Of a DNA stretch of 64,000 nt, positions 8,555 to 16,884 are shown one piece after another. Source of the DNA: Psychrobacter okhotskensis (lineage in GTDB: Bacteria > Pseudomonadota > Gammaproteobacteria > Pseudomonadales > Moraxellaceae). Below the pieces are notes generated by a model. The model ran no database searches, was not told where the DNA came from, and worked only from the letters and a program-made list of their open reading frames with translations. How positions within the stretch are numbered: position 1 is the first letter of the stretch; each line of letters starts with the position of its first letter. Location: the NCBI RefSeq assembly GCF_013248965.1, contig NZ_JABRVQ010000001.1:62001-126000 (forward strand), given 5' to 3'. The position numbers and the translations under genes are program-made.

Positions 8555-9712
8555 CTAGCGCCGTCGTCTATTCGTTCTCGCTATTTGATGGTCTGCATTT
8601 TGTTGCTTAACTCTTTCGATTTCAAATAAGAAGGTACGGTTTTTGAGTACCGCGACAAACACCACACCGCCGACCGTATTTCCCAATGTCACTATCACTA
8701 AAAATATTAAGTAACGCCAAAAGCTGACCGTATTGCCATACAGTAGGGCAGAAAACACCTCAATATTACCCACGATACTATGATGTAAACCTAAAAAACC
8801 AATACTACCCGTGATTAATGACACCAGCACGATACGGCTAATGGTATCGCGTGCCGAGGTCACCAGCCAAGCGGCGACCCCCATCATCCAACCTGCCAGC
8901 ACAGCACTACCAAATATCACCCACCATTCAAATCCCAAGACATGCTCGGAATAGGCGTCGATATCGCTCGCACTAAATAGCTGCATATGTAAACCCAACC
9001 CGATCATTAACGCTGCAAATAAGCAGCCACCAACGACGTTACCCGCGATCACAATGCCCCACAGCCGCATGAGTTTGTTTAATGGTTCGATGCCATTTAG
9101 TACAGGAAGACTCAACAGAGACGTTTGCTCGGTAAACAATAGCGATTGCCCAATGACGACAATGATAAAGCCAATCGGGTAAAGTAGGGAAGCGAGGACA
9201 ATGGCATAATGACTGGGTAGCACGCCACTCAACAGCGCAAAAGCCGATAAAATCATAAAAAAGCTAATGCCAATCTCCAGCCCAGCGGTAAAGGCACTGG
9301 TAAATAACGAGCCAAGCGAGCGTTCAAAGGTTTCTTTGGCATCCATTACTTGCTCAACCAAGATACTGGCATAGCTTTTAGGTTCGCTTAAGTTGTCATC
9401 GCTGGCCACTTCTTTGATAGATTGTTTGTCTTCATCGCTCATGCCTTCTGAAAAGTCTTCGTCTTTTAGGGTTTTGCCCTCTGACGCACTTTCATCTTGG
9501 TTTTCATCTTCAGAGTCATCTTGGCTTTCATTTTTGGAATCATTTTGGTCTTCATCCTGAGCGACGTACTGATGGGTTTCATTGCTCACTGCTACTGCAT
9601 TGTTCTTGTCATCGGTATTGGCATTATTATCGTCACTGCTCTTTGCTGCGTGACGGTGAGTGGTGACGCTGGATTCATTATTTTCATGAGAATGATCTTT
9701 GTTATTAGGCAT
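8555..9712 (-). CDS. Formate/nitrite transporter (FNT) family protein with acidic N-terminal extension
   Basis: The C-terminal ~270 residues form the six-helix FNT channel fold, opening with SLGSLFTSAFTAGLEIGISF and including an NVVGGCLF re-entrant loop and a second GNTVGGVVF loop. This arrangement is close to the YfdC branch. About 115 residues before it are extremely rich in Asp, Glu, Asn and Ser and must be disordered cytoplasmic sequence. The open frame extends to 9796, but the first 28 residues there are unlike the rest; the start at 9712 (MPNNKDHSHE) fits better, though neither start has a clear Shine-Dalgarno sequence. YfdC-type members are poorly characterised and anion transport is inferred. 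Confidence 0.85.
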   Translation of the reverse strand: MPNNKDHSHENNESSVTTHRHAAKSSDDNNANTDDKNNAVAVSNETHQYVAQDEDQNDSKNESQDDSEDENQDESASEGKTLKDEDFSEGMSDEDKQSIKEVASDDNLSEPKSYASILVEQVMDAKETFERSLGSLFTSAFTAGLEIGISFFMILSAFALLSGVLPSHYAIVLASLLYPIGFIIVVIGQSLLFTEQTSLLSLPVLNGIEPLNKLMRLWGIVIAGNVVGGCLFAALMIGLGLHMQLFSASDIDAYSEHVLGFEWWVIFGSAVLAGWMMGVAAWLVTSARDTISRIVLVSLITGSIGFLGLHHSIVGNIEVFSALLYGNTVSFWRYLIFLVIVTLGNTVGGVVFVAVLKNRTFLFEIERVKQQNADHQIARTNRRRR

Positions 9713-9973
9713 GCTAGTAAACTTATATAAGAGAAGCGGTGAGTAAAAGATATAAAAGTGCGAGTCAAACCGACATCGACTTATAGCCATTGCCATGCTG
9801 TAATGGCGCTATGCCGTGCTGCTGTATTACTAAAGACAGCTTATTTTAATAAGTTACAGTAAGCCAATAACGACTGCAAGCAGCGAAAAAGCATTCGATG
9901 CTAACAAAATTTGCCCATATAAGATAAAATCATCCTACTAACTTTTTTGTTTGCTCGGATGACTTATTATTAT

Positions 9974-10011
9974 CCAACGTTAGCGCTAGGTCTGAACCTA
10001 GCTTGCGTTGG
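9974..10011 (+). promoter_or_regulatory. Strong hairpin in the valS leader
   Basis: CCAACG (9974-9979) pairs with CGTTGG (10006-10011), and GCTAGGT (9985-9991) pairs with ACCTAGC (9996-10002) around the loop CTGA, leaving a small asymmetric internal loop. It ends 75 bases before the valS start and no T-run follows. It is the only clear structure in the 374-base gap 9713-10086. It could be a leader structure acting on valS or simply an mRNA 5' stabiliser; the function is inference. Confidence 0.5.
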
Positions 10012-10086
10012 TTAATTGTATGAATTCGACGATAACCATACCTTTGCTTATTATTTAATCCATTTACATTTTAGTCTGAGAGCCTT

Positions 10087-13032
10087 ATGAGTAACCCTGA
10101 TAGCAAAAATAATTTAACCCAATCGATTCAAGCTGCCTTAAGCCAATTAGAAAACGCCTACAATCCAAGCGATGTCGAAGCAGGCATGTATCAAGGCTGG
10201 GAAGACAGTGGTTATTTTAAGCCAAGCTTTGATAAAGATGAATCGTTTTCTATTGCTTTGCCACCGCCAAACGTCACCGGCTCGCTACATATGGGACACG
10301 GTTTCAATAACGCCATTATGGACGCATTGACGCGTTATCACCGTATGGATGGTGACAATACCTTGTGGCAACCGGGTACCGATCATGCAGGTATCGCGAC
10401 CCAAATGGTCGTCGAGCGTCGTCTAGAAGCGCAAGGTATTAAGCGCCGCGATATGACGCGAGAAGACTTCATCGATAAGGTGTGGGAATGGAAAGAAGAG
10501 TCGGGTGACAATATCACCCGTCAAATTCGTCGGCTTGGTAGCTCGGTCGATTGGTCGCGTGAGCGCTTTACCATGGATGATGGTTTATCCAATGCGGTCA
10601 AAGAAGTGTTCGTGCGTCTGTTCGATGAAGGACTTATTTATCGCGGTAAGCGTTTGGTCAATTGGGATCCGAAGTTCCAAACTGCACTATCGGATTTAGA
10701 AGTCGAAAACCATGATGAAAAAGGCAGCTTGTGGCATTTCCGCTATCATTTCACGGATGCAGACCTAACGACCCAAGATGGCAAAAACTATCTGGTCGTC
10801 GCCACCACACGTCCTGAGACTTTACTCGGTGATACCGCTGTCGCAGTCAATCCTAGCGATGAACGTTATGCGCATTTGGTTGGTAAAACGATTACCTTAC
10901 CAATTACGGGTCGCGTCGTGCCTATCGTCGCTGATGATTATGTCGAAAAAGACTTTGGTACGGGTTGCGTAAAAATCACCCCAGCTCATGATTTTAATGA
11001 TTATGACCTCGGTCGTCGTCATAGCTTGCCATTGATTAATATCCTTGATGAGCGCGCTAATATCTTAGCTGACATGGAGGTCTACGCTGACTTGCAAGTG
11101 CGTGAGCCAGAGCTAGAGACCACGCCTAGCGAGTATGCAGGACTTGAGCGTTTTGCCGCACGTAAGTTCCTTGTGGCGCAAGCAGGCGAGCAGGGCTGGC
11201 TAGAAGATATCGAAGACTACGCACTAAAAGCTCCGCGTGCTGAGCGTGGCGGTACGATCGTTGAGCCGTGGTTGACCGATCAGTGGTATGTCGCTGTTAA
11301 AGAGCTGGCCAAGCCTGCGATTGACGCGGTAGAAGACGGCAGCATCGAGTTCGTCCCTGCGCAGTACAAAAACATGTATATGTCGTGGATGACCGATCTG
11401 CAAGATTGGTGTATCAGCCGTCAGTTGTGGTGGGGACATCGTATCCCTGCATGGTATGACGATGCGACGGGTGAAATCTATGTCGCCCGTGACGAAGCCG
11501 AAGTACGTAGCAAGTACAGTCTCAGCGATGATATCGTATTGCGCCAAGATAATGATGTGCTCGATACGTGGTTCAGCTCTGGTCTATGGACGTTCAGTAC
11601 GCTTGACTGGGCAGACGTCAACGCCGATCCACGCGTGATGGACACCTTTCACCCGACCAGCGTGTTGGTGACAGGTTTTGATATTATCTTCTTTTGGGTA
11701 GCCCGCATGATCATGATGACCATGCACTTCGTGAAAAACGAAGATGGCACGCCGCAAGTACCGTTTAAGACCGTTTATGTGCATGGTCTGGTACGTGATG
11801 GCAATGGTCAAAAAATGTCAAAATCAAAAGGCAACGTCTTAGATCCGATTGACCTTATCGATGGTATTGAGCTAGAAGCACTGGTAGAAAAACGCACCAG
11901 CAATATGATGAATCCAAAAGACGCGGCCAAAATCGAAAAGCAAACGCGTAAAGAGTTCCCAGAAGGAATCCCAGCCTATGGTACGGATGCACTGCGCTTT
12001 ACCTTTACCTCGCTTGCCAGTACGGGTCGCGATATCAACTTTGATCTAAAGCGTGTCGAGGGCTATCGTAACTTCTGTAATAAAATCTGGAACGCCAGCC
12101 GTTTTGTACTGATGAACTGTGTTGATGGTGACAGCAACGCCAAGCCTATCGACCAAACGGCGAATCCTGATGTATGGGAATTGCCAGAAAAATGGATCAT
12201 GAGTCGTCTGAACTCTAGTATCAAAGACATTCATCAGCATTTCGCTCAGTATCGTCTCGATATGGTCAGCCAAGATATCTATGAGTTCATCTGGAATGAG
12301 TACTGTGATTGGTACGTTGAGCTTGCCAAAGCCAGCCTAAATGATGATTCGGTATCGGATACGCGTAAAGCGCAAATCCGCTATGTACTACTGCACGTAC
12401 TAGAGACTGTGCTACGCTTCACCCATCCAATCATGCCGTATCTGACTGAGCAAATCTGGCAGACGGTTGCACCGCTATTGGGTCGTAAAAATACCGACAG
12501 CATTGTCGTTGCTGACTATCCACAAACCGATAATGCAAAAATCAGTGAGCAAACTGAGGCAGATATGGCGTGGCTTCAAGAGCTTATTGCGAGCGTGCGT
12601 AACATTCGTGGTGAGATGAAACTGGGTAATGCGGTACGTCTGCCAGTATTACTACAAAATATCTCTAGCGATGAAGATGCGCGCCTATCACGTATCAAAA
12701 ATCAGTTCAAAGCGCTTGCCAAAGTTGACAGCTTAACTATCCTCAAAGACGGCGATGAGGTTCCGCTATCCTCATCAAGTATGGTCGGTCAGCTGCGCGT
12801 CCTTGTCCCGATGAAAGGTCTGATTGATCCAACGGCTGAGCTGGCACGTTTGGGTAAGTCATATGATAAGCTGAAAGGTCAAGCAGAAGGTATCTCGCGT
12901 AAGCTAGGTAATGAAGGCTTTGTCAGTAAAGCGCCTGCGGAAGTGGTCTATGTTGAAAAGGCGAAATTGGCTGAGCTAGAAGGGCAGTTGACGGCGATGA
13001 CGGCGCAGATGGAGCAGTTGAAAGCGTTGTAA
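10087..13032 (+). CDS. valS: Valyl-tRNA synthetase ValS
   Basis: This enzyme charges tRNA-Val with valine in the cytoplasm. The class I signature [15 protein letters not shown] lies near residue 58 and [12 protein letters not shown] near 577; between them is the CP1 editing domain ([13 protein letters not shown] near 240). The anticodon-binding domain follows, and the C-terminal 65 residues form the coiled-coil arm, ending [12 protein letters not shown]. At 981 residues the protein is slightly longer than the E. coli enzyme. The start at 10087 is supported by GAGAGCCTT just upstream. A second, divergent copy of the last ~115 bases of this gene is found at 14431-14544, beyond two accessory genes. 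Confidence 0.99.
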   Translation: MSNPDSKNNLTQSIQAALSQLENAYNPSDVEAGMYQGWEDSGYFKPSFDKDESFSIALPPPNVTGSLHMGHGFNNAIMDALTRYHRMDGDNTLWQPGTDHAGIATQMVVERRLEAQGIKRRDMTREDFIDKVWEWKEESGDNITRQIRRLGSSVDWSRERFTMDDGLSNAVKEVFVRLFDEGLIYRGKRLVNWDPKFQTALSDLEVENHDEKGSLWHFRYHFTDADLTTQDGKNYLVVATTRPETLLGDTAVAVNPSDERYAHLVGKTITLPITGRVVPIVADDYVEKDFGTGCVKITPAHDFNDYDLGRRHSLPLINILDERANILADMEVYADLQVREPELETTPSEYAGLERFAARKFLVAQAGEQGWLEDIEDYALKAPRAERGGTIVEPWLTDQWYVAVKELAKPAIDAVEDGSIEFVPAQYKNMYMSWMTDLQDWCISRQLWWGHRIPAWYDDATGEIYVARDEAEVRSKYSLSDDIVLRQDNDVLDTWFSSGLWTFSTLDWADVNADPRVMDTFHPTSVLVTGFDIIFFWVARMIMMTMHFVKNEDGTPQVPFKTVYVHGLVRDGNGQKMSKSKGNVLDPIDLIDGIELEALVEKRTSNMMNPKDAAKIEKQTRKEFPEGIPAYGTDALRFTFTSLASTGRDINFDLKRVEGYRNFCNKIWNASRFVLMNCVDGDSNAKPIDQTANPDVWELPEKWIMSRLNSSIKDIHQHFAQYRLDMVSQDIYEFIWNEYCDWYVELAKASLNDDSVSDTRKAQIRYVLLHVLETVLRFTHPIMPYLTEQIWQTVAPLLGRKNTDSIVVADYPQTDNAKISEQTEADMAWLQELIASVRNIRGEMKLGNAVRLPVLLQNISSDEDARLSRIKNQFKALAKVDSLTILKDGDEVPLSSSSMVGQLRVLVPMKGLIDPTAELARLGKSYDKLKGQAEGISRKLGNEGFVSKAPAEVVYVEKAKLAELEGQLTAMTAQMEQLKAL

Positions 13033-13067
13033 GAAAATTGACTATAACCAGTATGAAGGCCTAGATA

Positions 13068-13280
13068 ATGTGGGATGAATTTGTCAATAGAGGTAGCATT
13101 TTTGCCAATATATGGCATGGCTTTAAAGTCATACTGGTTTTTTGCCTGCTATTCTTAATCATGTGGAAATTTGCAGGTATGGCAACAGCGATAGGAACTA
13201 TCGCTGTTGCTATTATTATGACCACTCTTATTACTTTTGCTTATAAAAAATTATATGAAGAGCTTGATGATTTTGAGTAG
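13068..13280 (+). CDS. Small two-helix membrane protein, unknown
   Basis: The protein has 70 residues and two predicted membrane helices (about 19-36 and 38-57), with a short acidic C-terminus (YEELDDFE). I do not recognise a family. It starts 35 bases after the valS stop, so it could be translated from the valS transcript or from its own promoter. It lies inside the segment bounded by the two valS tails and is more AT-rich than valS, as is the larger membrane protein downstream, which suggests that the two arrived together. The Shine-Dalgarno sequence is weak, so the call as a gene is moderate. Confidence 0.6.
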   Translation: MWDEFVNRGSIFANIWHGFKVILVFCLLFLIMWKFAGMATAIGTIAVAIIMTTLITFAYKKLYEELDDFE

Positions 13281-13412
13281 CTTTTGTAGGTTAAGTTAGC
13301 TCAAGCGTAACCCACCAATCTACTCTTATAAACTTAAATATGTCAGTTACTATATATCCTTCCATCTAAATTCTAACTTAATCTATTCATAACACCTCAT
13401 CAAATTTGGAAA

Positions 13413-14411
13413 ATGCTTATGGATAGTATCTATTTCAAGCTAGTCATTATCGTTCTGCTGCTGGCTATCCCTAGCTATTTTTTATATCGAAGCAAGGCAA
13501 AAGATGCTCCGAAGTATAGACAGTTAAAAACCTATGCCAATATCGCTTACGATAGAGAAGAGTATTACGAGAGCAGCTTTAAAAGTGCTGCATTATATCT
13601 ATTTACTGTAGGCAGTCATGAAGCTTCAGTAAAAAGCAGACATTCTTATGATAATAGCTACGAGCAATATAGTTTTATTTTTAATAAAGTCACTGAGTTA
13701 CAAGAAAGAATTAACTTGAGTATTTCCAAGTTAGAGCAGAATATTGCTCTTATCATCAGAGAGTTAAAAGCAAGTAGCCGCTTAGTCAACAATACAACCA
13801 CGATAAAAATAGCGATAGAAGAAGTCAAAAATACCGAAAAAATAGACAGACAGGTTCATATGATTGAGGGTCTTGGCTTTACCAAAGTCGCTAGGCTAAA
13901 AACATGGTTTCCGTCATTCTCAATATTCATCGGTATCATGGCAGTGCTACTAGCGATCATGGTCATTTGGTTCTTGCTGTTAGCTTTGGGTGGTAGCGGT
14001 ACAACTCTGATAAGCTACTTACTGGTTTTGGCTATCATGATCATACCGACAGTCGCATTTTCGGCATTTAAGTCTCGCTCCAACATTAAGAAATTTAATC
14101 AGCAAAATGATGTATTAATAGAAAAAAGAAAATCTATCTTAGATAATTTGGAAAAATTAGAGAATACCATCATCCTACTCAATACGAGCAATCGCGAGTT
14201 AGAGTCATATTGCAATGAGATAGCTATTGTCAATAAAGAGGTCACTGGCGTGCTCTATCAAGATAGTGCGTATATCAAGGCAGCGAGGAAGTCGAAGGCT
14301 TTGTTTAAAAAGAATGATTATAGTAAAGAGGAAATCGATTTATCCGATAAGATAAATACGGTGGTTGATGGTTTGAGGAGAGAGATAGCGTTTAGTCAGT
14401 TGTTGGGTTAG
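13413..14411 (+). CDS. Membrane protein with coiled coils, unknown
   Basis: This 332-residue protein has an N-terminal membrane helix (about 7-23), a soluble region with heptad-like Leu/Ile spacing (about 85-125), two adjacent membrane helices (about 168-192 and 198-216) and a second coiled-coil stretch (about 230-275). No catalytic motif is visible and I do not recognise the family. ATG 13419 is an alternative start with slightly better spacing to GGA. Codon use and base composition are AT-rich compared with valS. It lies with the 70-residue protein between the valS stop and the duplicated valS tail, so both belong to one inserted block. Any envelope or defence role is inference from location only. 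Confidence 0.75.
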   Translation: MLMDSIYFKLVIIVLLLAIPSYFLYRSKAKDAPKYRQLKTYANIAYDREEYYESSFKSAALYLFTVGSHEASVKSRHSYDNSYEQYSFIFNKVTELQERINLSISKLEQNIALIIRELKASSRLVNNTTTIKIAIEEVKNTEKIDRQVHMIEGLGFTKVARLKTWFPSFSIFIGIMAVLLAIMVIWFLLLALGGSGTTLISYLLVLAIMIIPTVAFSAFKSRSNIKKFNQQNDVLIEKRKSILDNLEKLENTIILLNTSNRELESYCNEIAIVNKEVTGVLYQDSAYIKAARKSKALFKKNDYSKEEIDLSDKINTVVDGLRREIAFSQLLG

Positions 14412-14430
14412 CATGTAAGTTGTTTTGAGA

Positions 14431-14544
14431 TTTGTCGATAAAACGCTAGCTGAAATTGTTGATGCTGAAAAGGCAAAACTGGCTGAGCTAGAAGGGCAGT
14501 TGATGGCTATGACAGCGCAGATGGAAGAGTTAGAGGCGTTGTAG
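14431..14544 (+). pseudogene. Duplicated, diverged 3' end of valS
   Basis: Translated in frame, this stretch ends [12 protein letters not shown], then MAMTAQMEELEAL and a stop; the true valS ends [12 protein letters not shown], then [13 protein letters not shown]. Many of the differences are at third codon positions (GCG/GCA, TTG/CTG, GCG/GCT, ACG/ACA, GAG/GAA), the pattern of selected coding divergence rather than neutral decay. This tail therefore was part of a functional valS in some lineage until recently. There is no start codon or upstream part, so it is a remnant. Homology begins near 14431 (TTTGTCGATAAAACG against TTTGTCAGTAAAGCG) and stops at the stop codon. Confidence 0.9.
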
Positions 14545-14720
14545 AGTTACTTTTCATATCAAATAGTTGCGTGTGGATATTTATTAAAGAATTAATGTTC
14601 GACAAGAAGAACGTTAAATGTTAATTTAAAGCAGGTTTTTGGTAAAAATAGCCATAAACCCTTATTGAATTATACTTATTGTTAGTAAAGTTAAACTGCT
14701 TTATATGTGGAAATACAATT

Positions 14721-16049
14721 ATGTTAGTCGAATTTTCAGTCGAAAACTTCAAGTCGATCAAAGAAGTGCAAGTATTATCTATGGTTAAAGCCATAGGTAA
14801 TAAAATGCCTGATAACTATTTCGATTCTCGAGCTCTGTCAGTTCCAGAGCTATTGAAAACAGCTGTGATTTATGGAGCGAATGCTTCAGGTAAATCGAAT
14901 ATTCTGAAAGCTATGTTCCAAATGAAAAGTATTCTCAAAAATTCATTTAATAAGGAGTTAGATGAAAATATTCCTATTACTCCTTTTTTATTTAGTCCCC
15001 TATCAAAGTTAGAGCCAACAACATTCAATATTTCTTTCGTTATGAATCTACCTGACGAAGAGGAATATAAACCAACATTAGTTGAATATGGTTTTTCGGC
15101 AGATAGAAAGCAGGTTTATGAAGAATGGTTAAGTGTTTATCCTAAAGGTCGTGAGCAGGGGTGGTTTCATCGTTTATATGACAATGAAAGTAAAGAGTAT
15201 ACTTGGAGTGAGTCATCTTTTTTCAAAGGTCAAAAAAATACTTGGAAAAACAATACACGCTCTGATCAATTATTTTTATCTACTGCTGTGCACCTGAATA
15301 GTAAGCAACTCAAACCTATTTATGATGTACTTATGGACAACATTATAATTATTAGTGAAGATAGGATTGGCGATAAGCTTACTAAGGAATTCTGTAAAAA
15401 TGACGAAAGAGATAAAAAGTTAATACTATCTTTGATGCAAAGTTCTGATATTGATGTTGATGATATTGTTTTTGAAAAAACTAAAATAAACTCTATAAAG
15501 TTTCCTAAAGATATGCCATTAGAAATTCAAAAGGAGCTTTCGAAACGTATTCATGAAGAGCATGTAGATGAAGTTTTTTTCATCCACACTGATGAAGAAG
15601 GTAATGATGTGAAGATTATACTTCATGATGAGTCTGACGGTACTCAAAAAATGTTTGAGTTTTCTTCATTGATCTTTTCCTCACTAAGGAATGGTGGATT
15701 GCTTATAATTGATGAGTTTAATAAAAGCTTACATCCTGATTTAGTAAGATTTTTAGTTAAGCTGTTCAATTCTGAACAAAATTCAGGTAATGGACAATTG
15801 ATTTTCACAACGCATGAAACCTCAATACTACGCCGAGATCTTTTGCGTCGAGACCAAATCTGGTTTTGTGAAAAGGGAAAAGAAAAATCTACTAATTTAT
15901 TCTCTCTTAGTAAATTCACTTCTCGTGATGATGGTAGAGAAGATATTGAGGAATATTATCTACATGGCCGCTACGGTGCTAAACCGATCATTAGTGACCT
16001 CATTTTTCATGATTCCAAACAAAAAATATTAGAAGAAGTGGATAAGTAA
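14721..16049 (+). CDS. RloA-like AAA/SMC-type ATPase (candidate phage-defence component)
   Basis: This is a 442-residue ABC/SMC-type ATPase of the AAA_15/AAA_21 kind. MLVEFSVENFKSIKE opens the fold, Walker A is GANASGKS at residues 52-59, and a Walker B/D-loop region reads LLIIDEFNKSLHPDL near 328-342, followed by the switch histidine in FTTHET. The open frame extends upstream to a TTG at 14679, but the family start motif and a GGAAA upstream favour ATG 14721. The stop overlaps the start of the RloB gene, so the two are translationally coupled. Such ATPase plus Toprim-like pairs include AbiL and PARIS; RloA/RloB were first named as genes linked to restriction loci. The role in defence is inferred. 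Confidence 0.88.
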   Translation: MLVEFSVENFKSIKEVQVLSMVKAIGNKMPDNYFDSRALSVPELLKTAVIYGANASGKSNILKAMFQMKSILKNSFNKELDENIPITPFLFSPLSKLEPTTFNISFVMNLPDEEEYKPTLVEYGFSADRKQVYEEWLSVYPKGREQGWFHRLYDNESKEYTWSESSFFKGQKNTWKNNTRSDQLFLSTAVHLNSKQLKPIYDVLMDNIIIISEDRIGDKLTKEFCKNDERDKKLILSLMQSSDIDVDDIVFEKTKINSIKFPKDMPLEIQKELSKRIHEEHVDEVFFIHTDEEGNDVKIILHDESDGTQKMFEFSSLIFSSLRNGGLLIIDEFNKSLHPDLVRFLVKLFNSEQNSGNGQLIFTTHETSILRRDLLRRDQIWFCEKGKEKSTNLFSLSKFTSRDDGREDIEEYYLHGRYGAKPIISDLIFHDSKQKILEEVDK

Positions 16050-16741
16050 TGAGTAAAAAAAATACAGGTCGACCTTTTACTCGACAACAAAACGAGGTCG
16101 AAAGACATGATAGAGTGTTGATAGTTTGTGAAGATAGTAAGTCAAGCCCAAACTATTTTGAAGAGTTAGTTAAGTATGAAAGACTATCCTCTGTTGATGT
16201 TAAGATCACTGGAGACTGTGGATCAGACCCTATATCTGTAGTCAACAAAGCAATTGAATTGTACGAGGAGAGTATAAATGATAATAACTTAGCCTCTACA
16301 TTTGATATGGTTTATTGTGTGATTGATAGAGATGGCCATCAAAATTTTGAACAGGCCATAGACAAGCTCAATAGTCATAGTAGAAATGGTAAACCGTTCC
16401 ATATGGTTCGCTCATACCCTTGTTTTGAATTTTGGTATTTATGCCATTTTATTTTTACAAGAACAAGTATTGGTAATACAGGAACTAAAAGTTCCGCTGA
16501 TAAATGCATTCAACTTTTAAACAAAGAGTGGGGATCCATTTCTAGGAAAAAGTATGACAAGAGTCAAACAGGAATTTATAGACTACTTTATAGCAAATTA
16601 AAGGTAGCAATGGGAAATGCTAAGGGTACTCTTAAAGCAGCAATAGATACTAACGAAATGAATCCATCTACTGAGGTTCATGAACTTGTTCAATATCTGA
16701 TAGATATCAGAAGTACATCAAACACCAAACTTAACAGATAA
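16049..16741 (+). CDS. rloB: RloB family Toprim-like protein (candidate effector nuclease)
   Basis: The 230-residue protein shows the RloB pattern: VLIVCEDSKSSPNYFEEL with the acidic residue E28, then VIDRDGH with D93 and D95 forming the Toprim-type DxD, then YPCFEFWYLCHF, a family hallmark. These residues would bind metal for nuclease activity, as in the related AriB (DUF4435) effector of PARIS. In the usual family sequence CEG is common where this protein has CED. It overlaps the ATPase gene by one base (TAATG). A terminator hairpin follows at 16794. The base composition is low GC compared with valS, consistent with acquisition. The effector role is inference. Confidence 0.85.
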   Translation: MSKKNTGRPFTRQQNEVERHDRVLIVCEDSKSSPNYFEELVKYERLSSVDVKITGDCGSDPISVVNKAIELYEESINDNNLASTFDMVYCVIDRDGHQNFEQAIDKLNSHSRNGKPFHMVRSYPCFEFWYLCHFIFTRTSIGNTGTKSSADKCIQLLNKEWGSISRKKYDKSQTGIYRLLYSKLKVAMGNAKGTLKAAIDTNEMNPSTEVHELVQYLIDIRSTSNTKLNR

Positions 16742-16793
16742 AAATAGCTTTTTCTTAATGTTTGATCTAAAAATATAAATATATTTGTAAAGA

Positions 16794-16826
16794 GCCGCTC
16801 AAAGCCTAAATGGTGAGCGGTTTTTT
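16794..16826 (+). terminator. Rho-independent terminator after rloB
   Basis: CCGCTCA pairs with TGAGCGG across a 12-base loop, followed by TTTTTT. It closes the rloA-rloB unit and separates it from the TerD-VWA gene. Confidence 0.8.
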
Positions 16827-16884
16827 AATGTCAGTAATTAGTCTATTATCTTTAAAGGAATAACAAGCTAACGTAAGGAACATC

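Noticed and set aside
13281-14430. Search for an integrase or phage gene in the valS block
   Set aside because: None of the open frames there carries integrase, recombinase or phage motifs.
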